DNA of 64,000 bases from Paracyclopina nana. Taxonomy: Eukaryota > Arthropoda > Copepoda > Cyclopoida > Cyclopettidae. The stretch is taken from assembly GCA_019096065.1 (NCBI GenBank), contig JAGUCH010000008.1:4159001-4223000 (forward strand). Reading direction: 5' to 3'. Positions within the stretch are counted from its first letter, which is position 1. Each line of letters starts with the position of its first letter. Shown piece by piece: positions 48,639 through 60,405 of the stretch. The position numbers and the translations under genes were made by a program. The notes beneath the pieces were generated by a model. That model had not been told where the DNA came from. It saw only the letters and a list, made by a program, of their open reading frames with translations, and searched no databases.

Positions 48639-51600
48639 ATGGCGGCCAAGGTTAATTTGCTGCTAACTCTTTGCTGCACTTTCCTGGCTACAGGTAAGCC
48701 ATTTGTTTTTGTCTCTAATTAGCTATATTAGCTTGCTTCATTAATGATTCAACCGCCTTTGCTTGCATTCTTGGACCTTGAGGTTGATAGATTAGATATT
48801 TAGAAATGCTAATTGGGCTCTGAGCTACCCTCAAAGGGAAAAACAACATTGTGTGGTTTTTCCCCATTTGCACTTCTTTGCGCCTTGCTCAAAGACGGTT
48901 TTTAAGGCTTAGAGGCGATTGACAATGTCATTCTAGTCACTTTATGACGTGCAAATATGCAAACTAAGCAAATAAGTGCTTATCAATCAACTTGTGTGTG
49001 CAGTTTGGCGGCATTTGAAAATTGCTGAAATCAGGATTAAAATTATCCTTTTTTCTTCTTCTTTTTAGTGGTGGCCAAGTAGGTGTTTTTTGGTCAATAT
49101 TGACCTTAATTAAGGCAAGGAGTATAATCTTAAGCCTGCTTTTTTGTTGCTTGAGCAAACATCAACTGCAGCTTTTGCCTTGATGGGGAGCCATTTGGAA
49201 ACGAATCCTACTGCAGAACAAAAGTAGTTTTAAAAGTAATAGTAGTGGGTTTCTAGTTTTAGAGTGGTGCCATTCGAACGTAATCTAGCGTGAAAAGTTG
49301 CCCCTAAACGTACGTTTTCCCGAAGAAGTGAAAGCACACCATCAACTTTACTTTCCAAAGAGCCCTCTCTTACTTTATGTACCAAGAAGTATCAAGATAC
49401 ATTTTTGAGTACAACGTCATACCAGCTTAGCAGGACGGGTTCACTTATGGCACAAATGGAGCTTTTATCGATGCGGAAAATCCACTTATAGTATTCTACC
49501 ATTGGCTTTCAGCTTCACTTAATTATGGATTATTTTTCGCACAAACTTTCTTTGCGTCATTCACTTATATGTTTTATTGATGAGATCCAATTTTCTGCCA
49601 CTGCAAATGCATGATATGGGGGAATCAGATGGCTCGGGCTTTTTCCATGGGAGAGAAATGCTAAAGTTTTCCGGGAAAAAAGTTGCCCAGTCAGAAGAGA
49701 TGAAAGCTGGGAGGAGACCATATCGTGCATAAATCATGCTAAAAAATCGAGCCATTTTCTTGGGTGAATTCATCTGCATTTATCATAGAATAGCCTTCTT
49801 TTCTCTCAATGAATTAACAGCTGCCTACTTTTATCAGATTACTTTTAATGGCCTTTTGACATGTCAAAGAGCTGGCATGGCGCCACATTTCCTACCAAGT
49901 TTCTCGATAACTTGTGTTTGCGAAATGTCGTCAAAATTAAAATATTTGCCAAACGTCTGAATTTCAAAATTGATGACTTCTCTGGCAAACACGAGTTTTG
50001 TGAACACAGTTCTAGAGCATATAGTAGTTACTACATTTGACCTAAGAAAAGCAAATCCAGTGAGATTTGTGCACTTGACTGGCTTTCCTGGCCAGAAAAG
50101 GCCATAGTGGTGTCTAATAAACCTTACAGTTGGTTGCACAAGAAAATAAAGTACCTCCACATCTTCCAGATACTCTGAGCTACTTGTATGTATTACAACA
50201 GCCCTAGCTGGCTTTGAAATTCCCACAGCATCTGAGGAAGATTGGATTTTCTTTGACATGCTAGAGACCATCTAGTATACAAAGGCCTTGCTTTCTTGAT
50301 GGAGGCCTCAAATCATTAACTGTACGAGAGATGATGAAGCTAGCCTCCATGCAATCTATTTGGCCAACCAAGCACATATGTCGAATGCTTATAGTGGCAC
50401 AAAAGAAAAATCGATTAAGTTGCCAGATTGAAGACCTTAAAAAGGGTTTTTCGCAGCCTAGCTCGAGTTGGACCTAAGAATATCGTGGGCTAAAAAGCAC
50501 TTAGGAACACTTCTCCATAAATCATAGTGCTGGAGCAATGGTGCTCAAAAATGCTCGCTTTCCCCCCAATCCATCACTTTTTGTAAGATACACTTGTCAA
50601 CGATGTATAGGCACTTAAAGGTGACACAGAGTAAAGGAGCTTGGGGAGTTGCGTGAGAAAAATATGATGCTATCTTTATTATGATGAGAGAGGTTGCGCG
50701 TGGCGAGAAAACTTTGGGACGTCACCCGTAACTAAAAACGTTTCGGCTTTTGCAGCAAAGTGACCAAAGTCAAGAGACTTTTCTTATAAAAAATCCCAAA
50801 AATAAAAAATTAGATTAAATAGCTTTTGTGGCGAAAAAATTGAAATTACATTTGATGCTTTTATCATGCACCCCTCCAACTCGAAAAAAGGAATTTTTCC
50901 ATCTTTGCCTCAAACGGATTGAACTCTTGGGATGTTCGTAAAATACTTACAAAACTTACTTTAAGCATACTTACCTGGTGCAGAGGTTAACCATGATCAC
51001 TGAGGTGGTTCCTCCAGGGCGAGATGTCTTCATTGCACTTCGGAGATGTTGACCCCTGCGATATCCTCAAATGTGGGATACTCGGGCACGTAATTTATGT
51101 TAGTGGGGATCTGCGTACGCGCTAATCCCTTTATTTTATCAAATATAATTCCTTTAATATTTCAAGGAGAGGTATAAGCAATAATGAGTAGTGTATTTGT
51201 TGATCAGAGATAATCGTGGTTTTTCTAAAATTGCAACACGCTATATGATGTGGGACACCGCGTACCACGTAATGTTGTTGCACAAGTTGATTGATTGACC
51301 TGGGAAATGGCTCCCCAATGACACAAAAGCTCGGCTGTGAGGCTGTTCAGTAATTCTCTGTAATGAGAAAAATCTTGCTGTCGCGATGATGGAAAACAGC
51401 TTTATGTTGGAGAGTCAAAAATTGAAAAATGGGGGTTGACGCTGCAGCAGTCGTACCACATGGTTACTTTATTATACACGCTTGACTGAGTGGGACTTTT
51501 TTTATTTTTGGGGAAACGAAACGAGAGAAGGGGAACTTTTTTCCCTATGCAGTCCTTTGTCATATGCTAACAAAACGACATCTTGTTTTGATGCTTCCAT

Positions 51601-54600
51601 TTAGCCTAGCACTTCATAAAAGTTTCCAAATGAGGAATATTTCTGCTCGTCTCAAAGGGTTAACCTAGTTTTGTGGAGATCAAAGAATTTGCTTGTAGCT
51701 TTCCTCTACGAGGCACGAAAAGCTGCATGGTAGGGTGATAAAAGCTACAAGCAAGCCAATTTCAGCCATCATCATAGAATCTAATTGGGAAATGTGCCAT
51801 TTTCCAGAGTCACTTCTTCTCCACGCGATTATTTCCCTCATATATATTCCAAACGTGCGAGGCATCTCAATTTTTTGTGCGTTGCTTTCATCACACATCA
51901 GAACTTAGCCAAGAAAAGGGCTTTCTTTGTTGTTTCCGGGTGGCCTAATTTGAGACATGTAGCATAAATGTGGGTGGTGGTGCTAGAGCCGGAAATTTCG
52001 TCGTCAAGAATACGTAATTCATCTCCAGTGTGGAAATTGTGCCAGATGTTGCAACTACTTTGCATGAAATTCAAGCTGGCATAATTTTTCGAAAAAAAGA
52101 GGCTTTCCCAGTTACATGCAAAAGCGACTTTTGAAGGCTTGCTTAGCAACCTTGATGTTGCATAATTTTTGGGTCACGTGGTGATCAGCTGTTGTTGTTG
52201 TTGTTTACGTAATTTTTTTGGCACCTTCACCATAGCACAACAGTTCCAAACGTGCCGCGCTCTCTGTGCAAATGGAGATGGATCATGACGCATTGGAAGT
52301 GCGCTAAAAAGTCCTTGAGGTATGGAAAAAATGCTTTTAAGGGAAAGCAATATATTCCTTTGGGATCAGCAGCCGAGCCTTCTTACTTTTGCAAATGGCA
52401 ACTGTCAAGGCGAAATCTCCCTTTATGTGTGGATCCAAGGCAATATAAATGCCTACTGTAAAAGGTCATCACAGTCGAGTGAATTTCAAAGATGTTTACG
52501 TTAGTACTTTGTTGTTGTGCAACAGTACTGCTACAAGATTTTTTTGCCCCCGCAGCCCATCGTGTGGTCACTTTTTTTTCTTCGGCAAAAGTTAGCCTGA
52601 ATGAGAGAATCAAGCAATTTATCTTCTTGCCTGACCTAATTTTCATGCGGAATTGACCCAAAATGGATAAAGGTTTATCCTGCTTAAAGGCAAGAGCCAT
52701 TGATATCCTAATATCCTTGGTAGGGAGATAATCTCCTTCTTATTATGAGGAAGTTTTTTTCTCACATTTCCCATGGAAGAGAAAGCGAAAGCATCTGAGC
52801 GGATGTGACAACCAATTTCCTTCTTCTGTACTATAGCACACAGCAGGCCCGAAAAATGTATGAAATACTGTACTACTTGTTCCACTTTAGTGTGACAACA
52901 ATGTCCGGATATTATTTCTTTTCAAGACCGGCCCAAATCCATAGATTATCTGATGATATGTTTGCTCAAGCTACATTCATATCATTATATAGTTGTACTA
53001 TGGGGATTCCAGGGCCCAATCCATCCATCTATAAATATCTACTATAGTCAACATGAAAAAGTAGAGATGGGCTTCTTCCATTGTGATCTGATCAAATATT
53101 TGAAATTTGGAAGGATATTGAAAAAGCAGCAGCAAAGGCCAGGCCCTTCATACAAAAAGAGAGCTTCAAGGCCAATATATTACCCTTTGCCATGGATGCT
53201 TTACAATATACACTACACAATGTACTGATGATGTAGCTCTAGTTCGGCTATCTGACATTGAGATGATGTTTGTTGTACTTGCCAGAATACACACCAATAC
53301 ATGCATGTGTAGCACTATGGTATCTTAAGGACGCAGCTATTCATATACTGTATTCGCGCATAGTCTCATTCTAAAAATACAGCTGCATATTGCTGTTGTT
53401 CTGATAGTAAAGATAGGTGTCAAGCCAACTTGGGCTGGCCTTTCCTTATTCATGAGATGGGGAAGGAGGAAATGTACGCTACAAATGGAGTGGACCCTTT
53501 TTTTATTGCTAATTGGCAAGAAAATGGAATTTTCCTATGCTGTATCTACTGAGCTTCAATTAGCGGCATACGGAATCGCGCAATTTTGCTATATAAGAAA
53601 TGAGCACACTTACAGCACACCTCGTAGCATAAATTAGTCCCTGCGTGAATTTCTGTTGCCACAGATATGCAACGTTGCATAATAATAACGAGCTAATCTT
53701 TTGGGGACACAAAAGGCAACGCGTATACAAGCATGCCGAAGGCCGCTTAACAAAGTATTGCGAGAGGCACAACAGCAACAACAATAGATAGCCACAATGA
53801 ACGAATGCATACATTTTGCACTCACCCGTCCATAGTATCCAGTTTGCCCATTTATTTTGGGCAAGCAGGAAAAAAGCAATTTTCCCATGCAAAAATGCTC
53901 ACGAGCTGGATTCTGAGGAGGCGAATGGAACAGGCATTTATGCAATACACCACAAACCGCCAATGTACTCCTATTTTTTCTCATTGTGCACTTAGGCATA
54001 TTATAGCAAATGGCATTAGTGCTTCTTATTCGAGAGGAGGAGCAATTGCAATCTCTCGTGGATCAGATGCATCCCTCTGATGGCAGAAATGTGACAGCAA
54101 TCTGCAATTGCACGCCTTATAATGAAAAGATCGAGATGTAGGAAGGGAATTCGGATCACGTACTACTACTAGCTGCTGCTGCTGTAGCACTAGTGCTCAA
54201 AACAAGGCCCTCACAATCTGTAATGATGTGCACACCCCTATGCACTATGGCCAAATAAATTCGATGCACTTTTCAACAGATTCAAGCAGTTGAACTTGAC
54301 TCGCGGTATTTAACCAATAACCCGTATTTAATTGTGCTTTTCAGGCTGGGCCAACTTGATTGTCACTTCGTCAGTGAAATCCAAGGAAATCCTACAATTC
54401 GGAGAGCAGCCTCGCATCACTGAGCATCCGCTCAATATGACAGTGGCTCGTAACGAGCCGGTCACACTTAGCTGCAAGGCTTCTGGGTCACCAGTGCCCT
54501 CTATTGAGTGGTTCAGAGATGGCCAAATCGTTCGCACTGCCCCAGACGACCCAATTTCCCATCGGATTCTATTGCCAGATGGCTCTCTCTTTTTTCTAAG

Positions 54601-57600
54601 AGCCATGCAAAGCAAAAAGGAGCAAGATGGGGGCATTTATTGGTGTGTGGCTTCCAACGAAGTGGGAGTGGCCAGGAGCAATAATGCCACCCTCGAAATT
54701 GCATGTAAGAAACTTTTTTGGGATGGAAAAACTTCCTATCCTAAGGGGTTGTTAACTCACTTTGTTACTTTGCTGGTGCACTGTAACTAACTTCTTTCTC
54801 CTTTTGGAGGAGAATTTTACATACTTCACTTTACTATTACTGGTTTTGCATAGTCGTCGTTGAATTGCAAAGTTGGGGTGATTATAATGACCTCTTTTTT
54901 CGCTTCAAGATGTTAAACGCGTGCTTCAAAGACAAAACAAGCTTAGCCATGCATGAAATTGTCGTTGTAGCTCTTCCACGACCATATATACATGAACAAC
55001 TTCTTCTCCTAATAGAAACTAATTAATAAATTCTCAAGTGGGAGTTGTTATAGTAGCCAAAATGGCTTCTGCAGGCTAAACGAGCTCAATAGCCAAAGTT
55101 CTGAAGCCTTAGCAGCTTGGAACTGCTTTTTTATACATTTTCAAAGAAGATCCCCTATGCTAAATTGAAAGACAACATATCGAACTACTATTTAATGGGT
55201 ATCTAGGTTTTTTCAGGTGCACTTCAAAAGTCACAATTTGGAGTGGCAAAAATGGAGATAGATTAGAATTGATTCCTTTTTTCATGAGATGAAGAGCCAT
55301 CAATCTAAGAAGTGCAAAAAACGAGTGCAGGGAAATGGAGGAAAATGCAGAAGTGGCAAGATGATGATGATCACGAAAAGGGGCTTCTTCAGTGCAAAAC
55401 GGAAAGAAAAGGGGGAGGTTTTACTCAATTGCTCTGGCACAAAGGGATCTCTACTAACTTTCTTTGTTGTGCGTCCCTTCCTGATCATCAATTTTGCCAT
55501 TCTTTACCCTGAGTTGTTGCAAAATGCCTCTTCCTATAAATTATCAGTATTTTAATTACAGCTAGAAATTTGATCATTTGATTTGTCGTCACCAAGCTCT
55601 TTTTGCTGCTGATATCAAAATAACAAGATAGAACGATACCCAGCAGGTTTTTGCGCAGGCTTTGCAGAAAAATTGGATTTCTTCAGCAGGCAAAATACAA
55701 CAATAAATCTGTCAATGTGATCCAAATTGAAACTTTTTCTCCGGTTTTTTTTTGCTCCAGATTTGAGAGATGATTTTCGCATTGTGCCAAAGGACACAGA
55801 TGTGTCACTGGGAGAAGACACCACACTGAAATGTTCTCCACCAAAAGGGCACCCTCCACCCGAGGTGAAATGGAAGAAAGATGGAGAATACTTGGACCTC
55901 ACCTCTTCAAACAGGTAAATAGTAAAATCGAAGAGTTAATTTGTGCCCCCAAAAAAATGAAAATTCGTCTTTTCAGGGTGCGGATTGATGATTCTGGCAA
56001 TTTGGTAATTGAGTCTGCTTCTAAGCTGGATCATGGTCGATATCAGTGTTCAGCCAAAAACTTGGCTGCCACAAAGGACTCTAGATCAGTTCGGCTTCGC
56101 GTTCACGGTAAGAGGAATTAGGCTTTTTAAAAGAAACCCAATTTCCCACCTATTATCTCGGCGAGGGAGCTAGAGGCTCTCGCATGCTTCTCTTCAATTA
56201 TCTGGGGAGGAAGAACTTTCTCACTCAAATCCTCATCAAAATGGAAAGCAAAATGATAAGTTATTGTGCCTCCCCACCAAAATGAACTCGGTGGAAACTA
56301 GGCTCCCAGTGGAAAACTATCCATTGTAGATAATTACAATAATCATATGTTGAGCTTGCTCCAGTTGTGGCCAGTTCTGAAAAAGGCACACAACAGCTGG
56401 GGGAGAAACCAAAGGAGTCCCCAGAGTGTTTCTGCGTAAAAAAGTACTAGCAGTAGTCTAACTAAGTATAACTAGGAAGGAAGTGGAGGAGTAGGAGGGG
56501 AAAGTAAAAAAAGGTTCCAAGTTAAGTTAGGGATGGACCTTTCAAGTGCTAGCTTTGATCTCATGGGAACATGATCACATAAAGAAAGGTTGCCTATCCT
56601 TTAGCAGTAAAAAAGAGACACACATACTCACCAAGTGCTGATAATCTATGGCTTTCTTCCATTTCTAGAGCCGCCATATTTCGTGCGAAATCCCATCAAC
56701 CAAACGGTTCTCGCGGGTCAAGACGTTGTCTTATCGTGCCAAGTGGGTGGAGATCCCGCACCAGACATTAATTGGCGCCGGAAAGAGGCTGACATTAACT
56801 TGGACAAAGTGAAAATCGTGCCCGGCCAAGGCCTCAAAATCGAATCGGTCCACCCAGCTGATGAAGGCACGTACATTTGCGAGGCTTCCAACCTCATGGG
56901 CACAATTTCCACTTTTGCGGTGCTCAAAGTGCGCGAGCCTCCAGTCATCACCGTGAAGCCGCAAGCCCACCTCCAGGTCAGCTCAGGCACACCGGTCACG
57001 CTCAGCTGCATGGTGACCGGCTCGCCCAAGCCGGCCGTCTACTGGACGCAAGAGTCAGCTGACGAAATCAACATGATCATGCCGGGCACGCGCCACAAAA
57101 ACATGTACGTCGCCTCGGACAATGCGCTCAAAATCGAGAATCCGAGCCACGAAAACTCGGGCCATTATTCGTGCAGCGCTCTCAACGATGTGGGATCAGC
57201 TTTGGCCCGATCTCACCTGGTTATTTACAAGGCAGCTGATTTTGAGAACGGAGTTGTGACCGCGAACGCGACGCGTTTCTACGAATCTCAGGCGGCCTCG
57301 GGGTCGTCCGAGTCGGCCCGAATGGCCTTGATGGAGAGGACCATAAATGCCATAAGGGCCGAGGCCCTGAGCTCGACTTCAATTCAGGTCACGTGGGCTT
57401 TGGAGGACAACGATATAGCCAATTACGTGCACGGCTTTCAAGTGCATCATCGACGCCGCAGAACTGACCGATACGAGGACTTTTTAAGCGTGACGCTGAG
57501 CCACAACCAGGCTGACTCGTACACAGTGGTCGGACTGCAGGAATATGTCGATTACGAGCTGTTTGTCCAGCCTTTCAATGAGGCTGGAATAGTTGGACTT

Positions 57601-59653
57601 CCTTCAGCTCTCCAGCTGGTTAGGACCCACCAAAGTCATCCATCAGGAGCGCCAGTGATTATTGAAGCTAAAATGATTAATGCCACTGCAGCTTTTGTTG
57701 CCTGGAATCCACTGGGAGAAGATGACCATAATGGACCTCTGTGGGGCTATAAAGTAAGCATTCCCTCTTAAATTATATCCAACATTCCAGTCAATTTCAA
57801 GATCAGGAAGACTGGATTTCTGGCAAAGTCTTGCTGTCACAGGAGAAAAAGTTGGGCGGAAAAAACTAAAGTAGGCCAGGCTCCAGAAGCAGAAAAAAGA
57901 CAATTGAGTGAAGTGTGTCCAAGTCACATGAGTTTTTGTCACACTGCTGCAGAAAAAGTCATTCTTTTTTGGTCAAATTGAAATTGGAGAGCAAATATTT
58001 GTAGCAGGGCGAGAAATTACTTGAAAAAACTAACCTATTGCAGCAGAGGATGCTACAAAACTTCGTAATAGAGTCACTTTTACGTAGATATTGTCAGAAC
58101 GCCCCTGCTTAGCATAAAAATGGCTGCTATTCATGGGATGCTTCACCAAAAGCCTCCGGAAAATTAGATAATTTTGTTTTTATGCATGACGGAAAAAAGT
58201 CAAAAAAATTCAAAGCTCATCTAAATTCAAGGACTTTTCCCCAAAATTCGCCTCTGTATAGGAGAAGGCAAATAAATGGCTTTTGGGTGGTGTAGTATGC
58301 CACTAGGACTTTTTCGTTTGCCAAAAAAGCCTTTTTTTGTTCACTTTGCTTTGGCAACTCTTTCTCACGCATCAGATTTTGCCACTCGAAAAATTGGCAG
58401 TCTACCCAAGCGTGGATCGAAAAGCTCCGTTTACTACACATTTTTTAAGCTAAGGAGCTCTAAAAATAGCCAAAAAAAAGCTGCTTGAAAAAGAAATGAG
58501 GCTTCCCTTTCACATTCTTAGAGCTATGAAGTTGTCGTCCTAAATGTTAATTTCTTTTATGGCCTCCTCCATATTCTGAAAAGATATCTCGAGGTTTTCT
58601 TCCATGTTTTTTCTGCATTCAAATTGAAGTTTAGCCTTGCATTGCAATGGCATTATTCATGCTCTCGTAAGCCCCGACGACGACAAAAAAGGCCATAAAA
58701 TAAAAGTACGACATTCGTGTCTTTGCATGCTGAGATAATCTGCAAAATGATGATGCTAAAACAAAAACAGCGACTTTAGAAATCTGACCTTTTTGACGTT
58801 TTTTTGGGTCTTTCCATGGAAAAAAAACTTCTCAGTGCTTTTACCAATTAAATCAAAAGTTTTCCAGTTAGTTCATTATTTAGTAGAGGCCTGAATCGTA
58901 ACTTTGAGCGAAAATATGATAACGGCACTCATTTCTTTCTTTTTGCAGATCTCACTGAGCTCTTCCAATAACGACTCGGACTCGAAGGTTTTCTCGTTGG
59001 ATGACCCGTTCTCGACGGAGGCAATTTTGCGGGTAAATGGGCTCAAAAAAGTGGTGAAAGTGGCAGCCTTTAATGGCCTTGGCACCGGGCCGTTTTCCAA
59101 TGGCGCAACGATCGAATTCGATCCGCAATCCTTCGGGGAATTGCTCTATAATAGCAATAACGACCTCGAATCAATGCAGCAGCCGCCTTCGGGGCCGCAG
59201 TACACCTGGCTAATTGCCCTGCTGGGCTCATTTGCCTTTGTCCTCCTTCTATTGGCCTTTGTCATGGTCTACTATCGGCAAAAGCCCAAATATTTGGCCG
59301 CCAACACTTCCGACGCAGAGAACTACCACTGCACCCTCAAATCGACCGAAGGCCAGCTCTGGATTGACCGATACTTTGAAAAAGAGGCCTGCGCCAAGCT
59401 GATGAACGTTTCCGCCACGATGCCCAATGTGAAGGCCAATTGCGACAGCAATGAATACGCCTACATTGACAACAGCAATTCTGACAGCAGCAATCGCCAT
59501 AGTTTGTCCACATTTGCTATGGCCGTTTCCGGTGGCCTTCAGCAGCAGCAGCAGCCTTCGTACCCGGCCTCCATGGCGGCCTCGATGATTGAGCCAGAGC
59601 CATATGCTACAACAGATATCTTGAAGGATGCAATGCAGCACAATCATTATGCG
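48639..59653 (+). CDS. robo: Roundabout (Robo)-family receptor B, 5' portion incl. signal peptide
   Basis: Six exons: 48639-48693, 54345-54704, 55761-55914, 55977-56107, 56669-57753 and 58949-59653. All phases agree, giving 830 codons; the 3' end is off-window or lost. Exon 1 encodes a signal peptide ([18 protein letters not shown]). Then Ig1 (exon 2, with the Robo [16 protein letters not shown] motif), Ig2 (exons 3-4), Ig3 and Ig4 plus FN3-2-like and half of FN3-3-like (exon 5), and the rest of FN3-3, the membrane helix (about 59201-59275) and the proximal tail (exon 6) with EYAYID and [10 protein letters not shown] (CC1). As in robo-A, Ig5 and FN3-1 are missing. The FN3 intron (GYK|ISL) is at the same site as robo-A SYK|VVV. 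Exons 5-6 are clearly GC-richer than robo-A. The last visible codon (NHYA) matches the robo-A tail just where its CC2-bearing region begins, so at least one more exon is expected. Confidence 0.93.
48694..54344 (+). other. Large first intron of robo-B
   Basis: 5.65 kb between the signal-peptide exon (donor GTAAGC) and the Ig1 exon (acceptor TTTTCAG). A long first intron after the signal exon often holds enhancers, but none can be read here. It contains the U1 snRNA gene at 50,967 and otherwise no recognised gene. Confidence 0.8.
50967..51130 (+). ncRNA. U1: U1 spliceosomal snRNA (possibly variant)
   Basis: 164 nt, the standard U1 length. The 5' end ATACTTACCTG is the invariant 5'-splice-site-pairing sequence. 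Stem-loop I follows (CCATGATCACTGAGGTGG), then stem-loop II with ATTGCACTTCGG (U1A-loop-like), the block GACCCCTGCGAT, the stem CAAATGTGGGATACTCG, an Sm-like site (TAATTTATGTTAG) and a terminal stem CTGCGTACGCGC. All U1 blocks are present in order. The U1-70K loop reads GATCACTGAG instead of the usual GATCANGAAG, so it could be a variant or an ageing copy. No obvious PSE or 3' box. Lies inside robo-B intron 1, sense strand. Confidence 0.93.
54705..55760 (+). other. Intron 2 of robo-B
   Basis: 1.06 kb between Ig1 and Ig2 exons, phase 1; its equivalent ends at position 310 in robo-A. The frames in it (55289-55555) are not supported. Confidence 0.8.
56108..56668 (+). other. Intron 4 of robo-B (Ig2/Ig3 boundary)
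   Basis: 561 nt, phase 1, at an Ig-domain border. Robo-A has no intron here. Nothing else seen. Confidence 0.8.
57754..58948 (+). other. Intron 5 of robo-B (within last FN3)
   Basis: 1.2 kb, phase 0, at the same codon site as the 65-nt robo-A intron 1654-1718. Non-coding. Confidence 0.85.
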
Positions 59654-60232
59654 GTAATTCTTTGACTCTCTGCCTTTATCCCCCACTCAACAATTGCTTA
59701 TGACCTTTTAGCACAGCTATATGCATGACCCTTCTTCTGCATGACCACTTTCTCATCACCTAGAAATTGAGTTTTTGATTATAGGATGGGTTAGAGTCTT
59801 CGCACATCTATTCAATTCCTTTGGCAGCTAGCTAGATATGAAAAGTTTTTGTGCTCAAGCCTGGAATTACTTTTTCTTTTGTTTTCCCACATATACTGCC
59901 ACAAAAGATTCCATTAATCTCAGTGGCTTTTATAAATCCGATCTAGGCAAAGTTTTACAGTGGGCTAAATATAAAAGCGTTTTTCACGACTTGACACCAC
60001 AACAAGGAGCACGAAACATTAAGATGTCTGTGATATGCAAATCTTGTAGTCTGAGTCTGGGTTGATCAAGATGACGAGGTCGAAGGATCGACCAGGATGG
60101 ACGTGCAAAGGAAGATGGATGTCAACGATCAGCTTGCCTTTGCTATGAGAATATGGATGAGCGTGGTGAATCTAAAAGACTTGATAATAAAACTTGGTTA
60201 GAGATATCGAAATACGAATCGAATAACAGATT
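59654..60232. other. Downstream of the last visible robo-B exon
   Basis: Begins with a GT donor (GTAATT), so it should be robo-B intron. No CC2-type (proline-rich) exon is visible here. The boundary with the opposite-strand mobile-element DNA is not marked by any repeat I can identify. Confidence 0.5.
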
Positions 60233-60238
60233 TTTATT
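60233..60238 (-). promoter_or_regulatory. Polyadenylation signal of the exonuclease/zinc-knuckle ORF
   Basis: AATAAA on the minus strand, about 170 nt after the stop of the 1090-aa frame. Confidence 0.5.
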
Positions 60239-60405
60239 GATCTGAACTCGAGAAATGCTGATAACGTAATGACAATGTAGCGGGAAAAAGTACAACAGCT
60301 GCTGCTGAGATGGCGTCACAACAAAACCACCGAGAGTCTCAACAGTCCCCTCTTGTGACGCAGTCGATGAGCTTTCACTTTTCCGCTGAAGCACTGACAA
60401 TTTTC

